DNA from: Alphaproteobacteria bacterium | Lineage (GTDB): Bacteria > Pseudomonadota > Alphaproteobacteria > Micavibrionales > Micavibrionaceae | NCBI GenBank assembly: GCA_016794145.1 | Contig: JAEUKP010000004.1 | Span: forward strand, 1-64,000 | Direction of reading: 5' to 3' | DNA: 64,000 nucleotides | Part shown: positions 37,925-48,055 of the stretch, in pieces | Layout of the letters: each line of letters opens with the position of its first letter | Position numbering within the stretch: position 1 is the stretch's first letter | The notes under the pieces: generated by a model | The model's input: the letters and a program-made list of their open reading frames with translations, nothing else | Told to the model about the DNA's origin: nothing | Databases searched by the model: none | Program-made: the position numbers and the translations under genes

Positions 37925-38081
37925 GCCGTGGGTTGCGCTGGATGGTCGGGTAATCCGTCCTTTCCCGGATACCCGGAATAAATTGGCGGATAACGCATGT
38001 AGGTCTAGAAAGCTTTTGCCTTCTGTCGTGAGCTGCTTTCAAAAAGCACGAGGGGCACGAAGGTTCCTAAGTACCTTTTTT
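37925..38081 (+). ncRNA. Candidate structured small RNA
   Basis: Three stems in a row: CGGGTAATCCG with CGGATACCCG (about 37947-37976), TGCTTT with AAAGCA (about 38031-38045) inside a CGTG/CACG outer pair, and a final AAGGT/ACCTT stem (38060-38077) followed by six T. No convincing reading frame covers it. It fits no RNA family I know; checked against 6S, SRP, RNase P and tmRNA hallmarks without a match. Confidence 0.4.
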
Positions 38082-38164
38082 AGCTGTAATGCTTTCCTCT
38101 CAATCGCTTTGTGGTTCAAAGAGTCTTTCCGAAAATGTCCTACCTATTTGGAGGTACTATACAA

Positions 38165-38215
38165 ATGAAACCCCGGCACGTTGGAGGTCGTGACGGGGTC
38201 CAAAGAGATGGATGA
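38165..38215 (+). CDS. Possible 16-codon leader peptide
   Basis: MKPRHVGGRDGVQRDG, with a strong GGAGG ten bases upstream at 38150-38154. That site can pair with TACCT just before it, and the codons overlap a stable hairpin (ACCCCGGCACG with CGTGACGGGGT, 38169-38199). Its stop overlaps an ATG (38212) of a doubtful 74-codon frame. The next plus-strand gene (ahcY) is 670 bases away, so what it would regulate is unclear. Confidence 0.3.
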   Translation: MKPRHVGGRDGVQRDG

Positions 38216-38249
38216 AGCTGCTTTTCATCCATAAAACATACAAATCATT

Positions 38250-38417
38250 CTACATATTTAAAGAAGATTTGACGGATGAGCCTGTTATTGTTGGTGCTGC
38301 TCCGCGTTGTTCTTCCGATTCTCCAAGCCGTGCGCTATCAAAAGCCATCCTGAAAACGGATCCTTCATTTGAACACGCAGCACATAAGCCAGCGGCTACA
38401 TCTCGTAAACTAAGCAT
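38250..38417 (-). CDS. Possible small protein (55 residues)
   Basis: The ATG at 38415-38417 overlaps the stop of the 120-residue gene upstream by eight bases, which would allow translational coupling. It begins MLSLRDVAAGLCAACSNEGS and is rich in small and charged residues. Two Cys in LCAAC might be a lipobox, but no hydrophobic stretch precedes them. An opposite-strand frame (38212-38436) competes for the same DNA. Confidence 0.3.
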   Translation of the reverse strand: MLSLRDVAAGLCAACSNEGSVFRMAFDSARLGESEEQRGAAPTITGSSVKSSLNM

Positions 38418-38772
38418 CAAACCCCTCCATCGTTAAAATCGCATTTTCTTTCGATACCCCTTGTCCAGATTGGGTATAAAACACAATTTCTGTTCGTGGG
38501 TCATCCTCTGGCCGTGGTTTGATATGGAACAACATACGCGAGCGTGTCTGTTCCCCCAACGGTACCAAATTTTTCTCTCCGTTCAAGCGCATCACCAGAT
38601 TGATCACTTTGCGTTCGGATAAACGGACATCTTCATTTTTATCCAGAACTGTATAATCACCAACAGGGACAACATCGCCATTACGCTCTTTTCGACAAAT
38701 TAGAAAAGATCCTTCTAAAAATGGATTAGGGCGATAAGTGAAATTACCTTGGAAATCTTGTGCATGAGTCAC
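38410..38772 (-). CDS. Hypothetical protein
   Basis: 120 residues, no signal peptide, mostly beta-rich by eye (GNFTYRPNPFLEGSFLI, SRMLFHIKPRPED). Family not recognised. It is divergent from ahcY with a 113-base shared upstream region. Confidence 0.6.
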   Translation of the reverse strand: MTHAQDFQGNFTYRPNPFLEGSFLICRKERNGDVVPVGDYTVLDKNEDVRLSERKVINLVMRLNGEKNLVPLGEQTRSRMLFHIKPRPEDDPRTEIVFYTQSGQGVSKENAILTMEGFDA

Positions 38773-38885
38773 GTTTAAGTCCTCTTTTCTTCTTGTCTTG
38801 CCTTGCTTTTTGAGCGGTAACGTTTTAAATCTAACAGTGAAATTTTAATAATCTGTGAAAACACTCTAAAATTTAAGGAATTCAG

Positions 38886-40202
38886 ATGAATCAAGCTGCT
38901 ACGATGACTGCGGTTACAGGTGATTACAAAGTTAAAGACATGTCTTTGGCTGATTGGGGGCGTCGCGAGATCGTGATTGCCGAAACCGAAATGCCCGGAT
39001 TGATGGCTTTGCGCGCCGAATATGGTGCCAGCCAACCTCTGAAAGGGGCGCGCATTGTCGGGTGTTTGCACATGACCATTCAAACGGCGGTGCTGATTGA
39101 AACCTTGACCGCGCTGGGGGCGTCTGTCCGCTGGTCATCGTGCAATATTTTCTCGACACAGGATCAAGCGGCTGCTGCGATTGCGGCGGCAGGTATTCCT
39201 GTTTTTGCCTGGAAAGGCGAAACCGAAGAGGACTATGAATGGTGCATCGAACAAACGATTAAAGGGCCGAATGGATGGACGCCCAATATGATTTTGGATG
39301 ATGGCGGCGACCTGACCAAAATTATGCATGATAAATATCCTGACCTGATGAAAGACGTGCGCGGTGTGTCCGAAGAAACCACGACAGGCGTGCACCGTTT
39401 GATGGACATGGCGCGCGATGGAACATTGATGGTGCCTGCGATCAACGTCAATGACAGCGTAACCAAATCGAAATTCGACAACAAATACGGATGCCGTGAA
39501 AGTCTGGTGGACGGGATTCGCCGTGGTACCGACGTTATGATTGCCGGAAAAATTGCCGTGGTTGCGGGATATGGGGATGTGGGCAAAGGGTCTGCGGAAT
39601 CGCTCCGTTCCCAAGGCGCACGCGTGATTGTGACTGAAATCGACCCGATCTGTGCTTTGCAGGCCGTGATGGAAGGGTATGATGTCTTGCCAATCGAGGA
39701 CGTTGTGGCAAAGGCCGATATTTTTGTGACCGCCACGGGTAACAAAGATATTATTACACTTGATCATATGCGGGCGATGAAAGACCGTGCGATTGTGTGC
39801 AATATCGGACATTTTGATAATGAGATTCATGTTTCTGCACTTAAGAATTTCAAATGGCATAACGTTAAACCACAAGTCGATGAAATCGAATTTCCGGATG
39901 GCAAACGGATCATTCTTCTTGCCGAAGGCCGTTTGGTGAATCTGGGATGTGCGACAGGACACCCGAGCTTTGTGATGTCGGCGTCCTTTACCAACCAAAC
40001 GTTGGCCCAGATCGAATTGTGGCAAAATCATAAAAACTATGAGAACAAGGTCTATGTCTTGCCGCGTCATCTGGATGAAAAAGTGGCTCGTTTGCACTTG
40101 GCAAAGCTGGGGGCAAAACTGACCACCTTAACCAAAGATCAAGCCGATTATATCGGTGTAGATCAGAAGGGTCCGTTTAAGTCAGAGCAGTACAGATATT
40201 AA
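38886..40202 (+). CDS. ahcY: Adenosylhomocysteinase
   Basis: 438 residues. It cleaves S-adenosylhomocysteine to homocysteine and adenosine, relieving product inhibition of methyltransferases. NAD-binding motif [20 protein letters not shown]; substrate motifs LDDGGDLT and HFDNEI; C-terminus KSEQYRY as in the family. AAGGA precedes the start by six bases. I found no SAH riboswitch in the upstream region. Codons are more GC-ending than in flanking genes. Confidence 0.97.
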   Translation: MNQAATMTAVTGDYKVKDMSLADWGRREIVIAETEMPGLMALRAEYGASQPLKGARIVGCLHMTIQTAVLIETLTALGASVRWSSCNIFSTQDQAAAAIAAAGIPVFAWKGETEEDYEWCIEQTIKGPNGWTPNMILDDGGDLTKIMHDKYPDLMKDVRGVSEETTTGVHRLMDMARDGTLMVPAINVNDSVTKSKFDNKYGCRESLVDGIRRGTDVMIAGKIAVVAGYGDVGKGSAESLRSQGARVIVTEIDPICALQAVMEGYDVLPIEDVVAKADIFVTATGNKDIITLDHMRAMKDRAIVCNIGHFDNEIHVSALKNFKWHNVKPQVDEIEFPDGKRIILLAEGRLVNLGCATGHPSFVMSASFTNQTLAQIELWQNHKNYENKVYVLPRHLDEKVARLHLAKLGAKLTTLTKDQADYIGVDQKGPFKSEQYRY

Positions 40203-40224
40203 GATTGCTTAAACTAGATAAAAG

Positions 40225-40247
40225 ACCCTGATTTTCAGGGTTTTTTT
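40225..40247 (+). terminator. Intrinsic terminator of ahcY
   Basis: ACCCTGA at 40225-40231 pairs with TCAGGGT at 40235-40241 around a three-base loop, followed by T to 40247, 22 bases after the stop. Confidence 0.92.
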
Positions 40248-40283
40248 GTTTAGGGCATATCCCTTTTTGTGCGAAAAGACCAG

Positions 40284-41972
40284 TTATACGGTCTTGTTTG
40301 AAGCTTCCATTTCTTCGGTGAGCAGGTCTTTCTTGGATAACTTGCCGATCATTGTTTTTGGAAGCGGTGCTTCACGGAATTCGATTCGACGTGGCATTTC
40401 AATGGGTGAGATTTTATCTTGCAGGAAAAATTTCAAATCTGAGTCGGTTAGGGTTCTTCCTTCTTTTAATTTAATCCATGCTTTCGGGATTTCTCCACGC
40501 TCTTTATCCTTGACCCCTGCGACAACACATTCTTCAACTGCCGGATGTTTATAGATGGCTTCCTCAATCATGCGCGGATAAACATTATATCCATTCACAA
40601 GGATCAGATCTTTAATCCGGTCAACAATAAAGATGTAGCCGTCTTCGTCGTATTCCCCAATATCACCGGTTTTAAGATAGCCATCTTCGATAACTTTCGC
40701 TGTTTCATCAGGTTTTTTCCAATATCCTTTCATAACCTGTGGGCCTTTGATCCAAATCTCTCCGCGTTTGCGAGGTTCATTAATAAACTGATGTCCATCA
40801 GGATCATAAAGTTGAACAATTGTACACGGGAGAGGGAGGCCAATGGATCCTGATTTATTAGGCCCTTCAATAGGGTTCACACACGCGACCGGAGCACTTT
40901 CCGTGAGGCCATACCCTTCGACAAGAACACAGCCTGATTTTTCTTCAAAGGCACGTTTTACTTCAACCGGAAGTGGAGCCCCCCCCGAAATACAATAACG
41001 CAACGATGTCAGATCGTAATTTCCCAATTCAGAGTGTGCATTGATCGCATTATAGATCGCAGGGACCGCCGGAAAAAATTGAGGTTTCTTTGTATGGATG
41101 AGTTTAAGTGTTTCTTTGAGGTCAAATTTCGGGGTTGCAATGATTTCAAAACCACACCGGACGCTTAAATTCAGAATGGTTGTCATTGCAAAAACATGGA
41201 AAAACGGGATGACAGCCAGCATTTTTTCTTGGCCTATTTGTAGGTCATAAAACCATTTTACGCATTGTTCCACATTTGCGGTTAAGTTTACATGCGACAA
41301 CATCGCGCCTTTTGGTGTTCCCGTTGTTCCGCCTGTATATTGAAGGAGCGCAATGTCATTTTGGGGGTCGATCGCCGCTGGTTCAAATTTTCCATCGTTG
41401 TCCATGATTCTAGAATACATAACATGGCGGTCATCATCTGGAATTTCTGAAATATCTGCTGATTTTAGAATCTGGAAAAGAAAATTCTTGGGGAAAGGGA
41501 GCATATCCTTAAACGGACAAATCACAATCTGGTTAAGGCGTGTGGCATGCAACATCTTCTTAAGCTTAGGGTAAATGACCTGAAGGTCGGTTGTGATTAT
41601 CAGGTCTGTTTGGCTGTCTTCTATTTGGTAGGCCAACTCACCTTCTGCATAAAGAGGATTATAATTGACAACTGTTGCCCCGGTTTTGAGGATAGCGTAA
41701 TAAGCGATCAAATAATAAGGGCAATTCGGAAGGCAGATTCCAACCTTAATCCCCTTTTCAACCCCGTGATCATGAAGGCCCTTGGCCATTTTATTGACCG
41801 AATCGGCTATATGGTCCCATGTCCATTTTTTACCCATAAAATCAAAAGCAATTTGGTGCGGGAATCGCTTTCGGGTTGTATCCAGATATTCAAACACCGC
41901 ACCCGATTGCGGGAGGTCATCCCACTGTATGTTTGATGGATATGATTTTTTCCAGAAGAAAGTATGTTGCAC
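40284..41972 (-). CDS. fadD: Long-chain fatty acid-CoA ligase
   Basis: 562 residues, GTG start. Activates fatty acids through acyl-AMP to acyl-CoA. AMP-binding P-loop LLQYTGGTTGTPKGAMLSH, adenine motif VLVEGYGLTESAPV, hinge DRIKDLILVNGYNVYPR, and a C-terminal catalytic lysine region in LPKTMIGKLSKKDL. The AAGGCG ribosome site lies about ten bases before the GTG. Convergent with ahcY. Confidence 0.88.
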   Translation of the reverse strand: MQHTFFWKKSYPSNIQWDDLPQSGAVFEYLDTTRKRFPHQIAFDFMGKKWTWDHIADSVNKMAKGLHDHGVEKGIKVGICLPNCPYYLIAYYAILKTGATVVNYNPLYAEGELAYQIEDSQTDLIITTDLQVIYPKLKKMLHATRLNQIVICPFKDMLPFPKNFLFQILKSADISEIPDDDRHVMYSRIMDNDGKFEPAAIDPQNDIALLQYTGGTTGTPKGAMLSHVNLTANVEQCVKWFYDLQIGQEKMLAVIPFFHVFAMTTILNLSVRCGFEIIATPKFDLKETLKLIHTKKPQFFPAVPAIYNAINAHSELGNYDLTSLRYCISGGAPLPVEVKRAFEEKSGCVLVEGYGLTESAPVACVNPIEGPNKSGSIGLPLPCTIVQLYDPDGHQFINEPRKRGEIWIKGPQVMKGYWKKPDETAKVIEDGYLKTGDIGEYDEDGYIFIVDRIKDLILVNGYNVYPRMIEEAIYKHPAVEECVVAGVKDKERGEIPKAWIKLKEGRTLTDSDLKFFLQDKISPIEMPRRIEFREAPLPKTMIGKLSKKDLLTEEMEASNKTV

Positions 41973-42139
41973 TTTTAATCGCCTTTATAAGGGTTTTCCT
42001 GATGATTCTAGCATAGGAAGCAAAGGTTGTCATGTTGCTGCTAGAAAGAGAATCTTGTTATTTTTATTCTACTTCTAGACGAATGATTAAATCTACTGTA
42101 CATCTTAGGGTGTAGTGCCGAGGTGGGAGGGCACACCAA

Positions 42140-42667
42140 ATGGTTTCCAACTTGCAGAGTTCTAAAGCTCCACTGCGTGAAAATAAATACCCTGTTAAAG
42201 CCAAACTGAAATGGTTCAATGCTGCAAAAGGGTTCGGTTTTGTTGTTCCTGACGAAGATCCTGTTGATGCGTTTTTGCACATTACCCAGCTACAGAAACT
42301 TGGCTTACATGGCCTTGGCGAAGGCGCAGAGGTTTTGTGCGTTGTTGATCGCGGAGAAAAGGGCGCAATTGTTGTTGAGCTGGTTGACGTTATTTCTCTG
42401 GGAGTGGTCCCAAGCCAGGCACCCGAGCTTGATGAAAATGGAACGGGGCTTTATAAAATCAAGGGTGTTGTGAAGCTTTATTTTGAAGAGAAGGGCTTTG
42501 GTTTCATTACTCCTGATGATGGGATGAAAGACGTCTTTATTCATAAATCATGTCTTGATCATTGTGGGGTAGAGCAGCTTTATCCAGGTCAAAGGGTTCG
42601 CCTTTCTTTTAAAATCGCAGACAAAGGTCGTGAGGCTGTTCAGATTGTGATTGAAGGCAATCCTTAA
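42140..42667 (+). CDS. Protein with two cold-shock domains
   Basis: 175 residues. Two CSD folds: residues 15-80 (AKLKWFNAAKGFGFVVPDED and AFLHITQL) and 110-172 (KLYFEEKGFGFITPDDGMKD and FIHKSCLDH). Both have RNP1-like aromatic motifs, so it binds single-stranded nucleic acid. Double-CSD proteins are typical of alphaproteobacteria, often stress or stationary-phase induced. A GGAGGG site lies about eight bases before the start. Confidence 0.92.
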   Translation: MVSNLQSSKAPLRENKYPVKAKLKWFNAAKGFGFVVPDEDPVDAFLHITQLQKLGLHGLGEGAEVLCVVDRGEKGAIVVELVDVISLGVVPSQAPELDENGTGLYKIKGVVKLYFEEKGFGFITPDDGMKDVFIHKSCLDHCGVEQLYPGQRVRLSFKIADKGREAVQIVIEGNP

Positions 42668-42796
42668 TCTGAAGGGATTCGGGTGAAGATGGGCAGATCG
42701 TTAACAGACTCTTGGAAAATTATCTTTTTTTTGCTCTGCTACTTGACCATATCGAGATAATCATGTTCTCTCCATCTGAAATTTATGGAGTTAAAT

Positions 42797-45700
42797 GTGC
42801 CGAATATGTCCAAAATTACATCCAATAAGAAAGTATCAAAATCTGCGGTTCAGAAAAAGTCAGCGCAGAAACCAGTCTCACAGAAGCCTGTCTCTGCCCA
42901 GAAAGCCTCTTCAAGGTCTGTTCCAGCGTCTAAATCTTTGTCATCTTTTGCATCTGTCTTTCTAAGCAATATTCCTGCAGGTATCCAAAATCAGCTTGAT
43001 GATGCGGTCCTATCACAGATTGTCGGAAGACATGAAAAACTGTCGGCTTCACGGAAAGCTGGTGAGACAATCATAGAGGTTTTTAACCCGACAAAAGAAA
43101 AACATGGGTGGAATGGTCACCATACTGTTTTGAATCTGATTACAGACGACAAAGCGTTTATTGTTGATTCCGTTATTGCGCTGATCACATCGAAATTTCA
43201 TTTGATTGAGTTTATTGCCCACCCTCTTGTTTTCATTAAACGGGATGGCGCCAGTCGGATTTCTGATGTCTCTAGCAATCGTGGTGATGGGTATGATGGG
43301 CAATCGCATATTTTTGTGCAGTTGAGCCGTCGCTTAACAGAAACAGAGATGGCCTCGCTTCAGACTGATCTGGTTGATGTATACCAGGATGTACATCTTA
43401 CAAACCGGGATTGGTTGCGTATCCGCGCGCAGGTTAAAACATTGATTGAGGATGTTGAAAGTAAGCAGAAGCTTGTTGCCGCTGCCAAAAATGACTATGT
43501 CCATTTCTTGAACTATATCCATGATGATAATTTTACCCTGCTTGGATATTGTAGTCTAACATCCTCCACGCAGAAATCAGGATTTACGATTGATAAGAAA
43601 TCTGGTCTTGGTTTGTTTAGCTCTGAGCGTGATCATGATTTTCTGGATGCAAGCGATAAAGAACAGTTATTTGATTTTAAAACCATCCAATCTCTTGATG
43701 ATCTGACCATTACAAAACTGGGTAAAATTTCCCCTGTTCACAGACGGGTGGGGCTGGATACCATTTTGGTCAAGAAAACAGATGATAAGGGCCATCTGGT
43801 AGGGTTATCTATCCTTGTTGGATTGTTTACATCGGTTACGTATTCTCGTGATCTGACGACTGTTCCGTTTTTACGGTTTAAGGCTGATGCAATTATTACA
43901 AAGGCCGGTTTTGACGGCAATGAACATCGTGGGCGTGCTTTGCGTCATATTCTAGAGAAATTCCCACGTGACGAACTGTTTCAAATCAGTGTTAAGAATC
44001 TCTATGAAATTTGTATGAGTATTATGCAACTTCAGGAGCAGCCAAGAATTGCTGCGTATTTTAGCCCTGATGTTTTTGGTCGGAGAATTACAGCGATCAC
44101 ATATATTCCTAAAGAATTATACGATACCCGTCTTCGTATCAAGTTCGCCTGCATTCTTGAGGAAGAGTTAAATGCGACCTATCTTGATTTTCAGTCTGCT
44201 GTTGATGATTCTTCGCTGGTTCGTGCAACGTTCACACTTGTCTGGAATCCTGATTCAAAACGCCAGATTCATGGTGAACAGATAGATGCGCGCTTGCGTG
44301 AAACAGGTAAAAGCTGGGCTTCGCGTTTAAATGATGCTTTGATGGTACGGTTTTCAGATGAAGACCTGGTTGCTGAGAAGACGGTTAAATACGGGGCGGC
44401 TTTTTCAGATTCGTATCAGGAAATGTATCAGGCACGTCAATCCGTGCATGATATTCAAAAAATTGAAGAAGCTTTGGAGCATGACAGGGTCGAGGTTGAT
44501 CTGTATCGCCCTTATAACGCGGGCGGCCAGGAAGTTTCATTGAAAATTTTTAGTCCTGAAAAGCCTGTGGCTTTGTCTGATGTCTTGCCTATTCTTGAAA
44601 ATATGAGCTTGAGGGTTGTTGCGGAATATCCGTTTGAGGTCCGGCCACAGGGTGAGAGCAAGAGTGTCTGGATTCAGGATTTTGTTGCCGAAGTTGTCGG
44701 TAAGGTATCTGTGTCTCCTGACAAGAAATCTATTCAGGCTATCCAATATGAATTTGAAGAATGTTTGAAAGGCATTTGGTCGGGTCATGTCGAAAATGAT
44801 TCGTTGAATAAGCTTCTTTTATTATCTGCGATGTCTTGGCGCGATATTGTCATTTTGCGCGCGTGTGTTCGTTATTTGCGTCAGACTCGCATTCCGTTTT
44901 CCCTGTTGTATATGGAACAGGCATTAACCGAAAACCCCCATATTGCGAATCTTTTAGGCCAGTTATTCCATTTCCGGTTTAATCCAGAACTTCAGTCCAG
45001 AAAAGGACAGGCCGATAAAATTCATGAAACAATCCTAAGCGAATTACAAAATGTAACATCAATCGATCAGGATCGTGTATTGCGTGCAGTTTTGGGCGTG
45101 ATTGATGCAACCTTGCGGACCAATTTCTTCCAGATGGACGAAAATGGACAGGCCAAGTCATGGGTTTCTATGAAATTGGACAGTGCGAAGATTATTGATC
45201 TTCCTGAGCCGCGTCCGTATCGCGAGATTACGGTTTATTCACCACGGGTCGAGGGGATTCATCTGCGCGTTGGACCAATCGCTCGCGGTGGTCTTCGCTG
45301 GTCTGATCGTCATGAGGATTTCAGAACTGAAATCTTGGGGCTTGTCAAAGCGCAGAATGTTAAAAATTCTGTTATTGTTCCCATGGGGGCCAAAGGTGGC
45401 TTCGTTGTTAAAAATCCGCCCAAAGAGGGTGGTCGTGAAGCGTATATGAAAGAAGGTATTGCCTGTTACCAGACTTATATCCGCGCTCTTCTTGATATTA
45501 CTGATAATCGGAAAGGTGGGAAAATTGTACCTCCCCCTCAAGTTGTCCGTTTGGATAAAGATGACCCGTATTTGGTTGTTGCAGCAGATAAAGGGACTGC
45601 AACTTTTTCTGATATCGCGAATGCGATTTCAATTGAATATGGTTTCTGGATGGGGGATGCATTCGCCTCCGGAGGCTCAGCCGGGTATGATCATAAAAAA

Positions 45701-47674
45701 ATGGGAATTACGGCACGTGGCTCATGGGAGTCGGTAAAACGTCATTTCCGTGAAATGAATTTGAACACCCAAACTGAAGAATTTGATTGTGTCGGTGTCG
45801 GTGATATGGCTGGTGATGTCTTTGGGAATGGAATGTTACAATCTCATAAAATCCGGCTATTTGGGGCATTCAACCATTTGCATATTTTTTGTGATCCTTC
45901 CCCGGATGCCGCAGTGTCCTTCAAAGAACGCCAACGCCTATTTTCTGCAGTCAAGGGATGGGATGCTTATGATGTGTCAAAGCTTTCAAAAGGTGGGCGT
46001 ATTTATTTAAGAAGCGAGAAAACCCTTTCTCTGACCCCCGAGATCCAGAAACGATTTGATCTTGATAGGGCCGTGGTGACCCCGACTGAATTGATACGGG
46101 CAATGTTAAAGTCACGTACGGATTTATTGTACTTTGGTGGAATCGGAACCTATATTAAATCAACTGATGAGTCGCCCCAAGATGCGGGGGATCGCAGTAA
46201 TGATGCCTTACGAATTGATGCCTCTGAGGTTCGTGCAAAAGTGATTGGCGAGGGCGCAAACCTTGCATTAACGCAACGTGGACGGATCGAATTTGCAAAA
46301 CATGGTGGCCGGTTAAACACAGACTTTATTGATAACTCTGCCGGTGTTGATACATCTGATCATGAGGTCAATATTAAGATTTTGATGTCTGATATTGCAA
46401 ATAATCCGAAGCATAAGATGACTCGTGCAGCGCGTGATAAATTGCTGACTGAAATGACAGATGATGTCGCGGCTCTTGTTTTAAATGACAATTATCAACA
46501 AACACAGGCTATTTCCCTTCTGGAAATGCAGGCACCTGAATTGATGATGGAGCATGCGCATTTTATGCATTCTTTGGAACGTGCGGGATTATTGAATCGC
46601 CGGGTTGAATTCTTGCCTGATGATGATCAAATTCAGCAACGCTTAAAGTTACAGAAGGGTCTGACACGTCCAGAGCTAAGCCTTATCATCAGCTATGGCA
46701 AAATGACATATACGAAGGCTTTATTGGCGAGTAAGTTGCCGGATCAGCCCGCACTTCTGGATTGGGTTGTACGTTATTTCCCTGAAAAATTACAAAAGAA
46801 GTATCAGGCGGAAATTAAGAAACATCAATTGAGCCGTGAAATTATTGCAACAGGCATTTCAAATGCAGTTGTAAATCGCATGGGCCCAACCTTTGTAAGA
46901 ATGACGGCTGAGAAAACGGGGTGCAGTATTCCAGAGGTCACCGAGGCTTTTATGGTTGTTCGTGATGCGTTTGGCTTGTTACGACTTTGGTCGGCAATTG
47001 AGGCTTTGGATAACCAAGTTGCGGCATCTGTTCAATTGCGTGCAAATTATAAAGCGTCACGACTTGCGGCACGGGAGACAAATTGGTTGCTAACCCGTTT
47101 GGGACGTTCTGTTTCTGCGGAAAAAGATGGTCAGAGATTTCTAAAAGGGATTTCTGATTTGCGGAAGAAAGTAGAAACAATTCTTCCACAAGATCTAAGT
47201 GATGGGTTAAAACTCCGTCGCAAGGCATGGGTAGAAGATGGTATGCCCGTTCAATTGGCGAACGATATTTCCTTGTTACCTTTGCTTGGGGCAGGATTCG
47301 ACATCATCAAGATTTCTGACACATTAAAAGTCGATCTTTTGAAAGTGGCCCAGGTCTATTTCTCAGTCGGATCCGTTTTCCAGTTGGAACGGTTGCGTAC
47401 AAAAGCGCTTGCAATCCCGCATGAAGGGACACAAATTGCTGCTGCTACGAACGGTCTGGTAGATAGTTTAAATACAGTTCAGGCAGATCTAACCGCCAAG
47501 ATTGTACAGGAAATAGGCCGAGCACAAATTCATACGGAAACTGTGGATGATTGGATCAGTAAATATTGCCCAAGGGCGTTGTCTGTTCTGAATCGTATCC
47601 AGATAACAGAAAATCTTGGAAACGACTTTGCAGGTATCGTTGTGATTGAACAAAGCCTTCGCCAATTACTTTAG
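42797..47674 (+). CDS. NAD-specific glutamate dehydrogenase, large (180 kDa) type
   Basis: About 1,625 residues. Deaminates glutamate to 2-oxoglutarate with NAD. N-terminal lysine/serine-rich tail, then regulatory ACT-like region, then the catalytic domain with GGLRWSDRHEDFRTEILGLV and NSVIVPMGAKGGFVVK, and the NAD region with VIGEGANLALTQRGRIEF. The start is a choice: GTG at 42797 has GGAG six bases upstream, while ATG 42785 lies before that site and ATG 42806 is 15 bases away. This enzyme and PutA together would run proline and glutamate catabolism. Confidence 0.93.
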   Translation: MPNMSKITSNKKVSKSAVQKKSAQKPVSQKPVSAQKASSRSVPASKSLSSFASVFLSNIPAGIQNQLDDAVLSQIVGRHEKLSASRKAGETIIEVFNPTKEKHGWNGHHTVLNLITDDKAFIVDSVIALITSKFHLIEFIAHPLVFIKRDGASRISDVSSNRGDGYDGQSHIFVQLSRRLTETEMASLQTDLVDVYQDVHLTNRDWLRIRAQVKTLIEDVESKQKLVAAAKNDYVHFLNYIHDDNFTLLGYCSLTSSTQKSGFTIDKKSGLGLFSSERDHDFLDASDKEQLFDFKTIQSLDDLTITKLGKISPVHRRVGLDTILVKKTDDKGHLVGLSILVGLFTSVTYSRDLTTVPFLRFKADAIITKAGFDGNEHRGRALRHILEKFPRDELFQISVKNLYEICMSIMQLQEQPRIAAYFSPDVFGRRITAITYIPKELYDTRLRIKFACILEEELNATYLDFQSAVDDSSLVRATFTLVWNPDSKRQIHGEQIDARLRETGKSWASRLNDALMVRFSDEDLVAEKTVKYGAAFSDSYQEMYQARQSVHDIQKIEEALEHDRVEVDLYRPYNAGGQEVSLKIFSPEKPVALSDVLPILENMSLRVVAEYPFEVRPQGESKSVWIQDFVAEVVGKVSVSPDKKSIQAIQYEFEECLKGIWSGHVENDSLNKLLLLSAMSWRDIVILRACVRYLRQTRIPFSLLYMEQALTENPHIANLLGQLFHFRFNPELQSRKGQADKIHETILSELQNVTSIDQDRVLRAVLGVIDATLRTNFFQMDENGQAKSWVSMKLDSAKIIDLPEPRPYREITVYSPRVEGIHLRVGPIARGGLRWSDRHEDFRTEILGLVKAQNVKNSVIVPMGAKGGFVVKNPPKEGGREAYMKEGIACYQTYIRALLDITDNRKGGKIVPPPQVVRLDKDDPYLVVAADKGTATFSDIANAISIEYGFWMGDAFASGGSAGYDHKKMGITARGSWESVKRHFREMNLNTQTEEFDCVGVGDMAGDVFGNGMLQSHKIRLFGAFNHLHIFCDPSPDAAVSFKERQRLFSAVKGWDAYDVSKLSKGGRIYLRSEKTLSLTPEIQKRFDLDRAVVTPTELIRAMLKSRTDLLYFGGIGTYIKSTDESPQDAGDRSNDALRIDASEVRAKVIGEGANLALTQRGRIEFAKHGGRLNTDFIDNSAGVDTSDHEVNIKILMSDIANNPKHKMTRAARDKLLTEMTDDVAALVLNDNYQQTQAISLLEMQAPELMMEHAHFMHSLERAGLLNRRVEFLPDDDQIQQRLKLQKGLTRPELSLIISYGKMTYTKALLASKLPDQPALLDWVVRYFPEKLQKKYQAEIKKHQLSREIIATGISNAVVNRMGPTFVRMTAEKTGCSIPEVTEAFMVVRDAFGLLRLWSAIEALDNQVAASVQLRANYKASRLAARETNWLLTRLGRSVSAEKDGQRFLKGISDLRKKVETILPQDLSDGLKLRRKAWVEDGMPVQLANDISLLPLLGAGFDIIKISDTLKVDLLKVAQVYFSVGSVFQLERLRTKALAIPHEGTQIAAATNGLVDSLNTVQADLTAKIVQEIGRAQIHTETVDDWISKYCPRALSVLNRIQITENLGNDFAGIVVIEQSLRQLL

Positions 47675-47701
47675 AAATTGAAATAACTTATCAGAGAAAA
47701 A

Positions 47702-48055
47702 TTACTGCTGGGGGAGTGTATACTCCTCCCAATTTTCTAATATCATTAATTCAGAAAGTTCTGTCATATCATCGGCGGCTGCGTCTGGATTATTTTTGGC
47801 CTGGATAAATGGAACATAAGAGGGTGAGTAGGTTGGTGCCACAAATAGCATGAGTACAGCAAGGCATACGGCGATTCCAACACCTCTATATTTCCAGGGT
47901 GTTGAATAATAAATGGACGGTTTTGTGCGAACCTGCGGGATTCGCAAGGCAGACTCAACCATTTGATGAACCTTTTGAGGGGGCAAGAAAGGAACAATAT
48001 TGTCCATCTCATGGGTTGTTTTTATAAGGTCAAAAGGATCGTTGAGCGAGGACAT
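47702..48055 (-). CDS. Small single-pass membrane protein, putative anti-sigma factor
   Basis: 117 residues from the ATG at 48055, with GGAG six bases upstream. A soluble N-terminal part (about 1-50), one membrane helix (about 55-75) and an acidic tail. It overlaps the end of the ECF sigma gene by 26 bases, the typical location of an anti-sigma partner. No zinc-binding ZAS motif is seen, so the role is inferred from position and topology. Confidence 0.55.
   Translation of the reverse strand: MSSLNDPFDLIKTTHEMDNIVPFLPPQKVHQMVESALRIPQVRTKPSIYYSTPWKYRGVGIAVCLAVLMLFVAPTYSPSYVPFIQAKNNPDAAADDMTELSELMILENWEEYTLPQQ

Noticed and set aside
37923..38168. 81-codon plus-strand frame
   Set aside because: Composition is Cys/Phe/Arg-rich and irregular; the region is better explained by RNA stems.
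38212..38436. 74-codon plus-strand frame
   Set aside because: No own ribosome site, no recognisable fold, and it overlaps a hairpin and the 3' ends of opposite-strand frames.
38773..38885. Possible SAH riboswitch before ahcY
   Set aside because: The conserved riboswitch core and pseudoknot elements are not present; only a normal ribosome site is seen.
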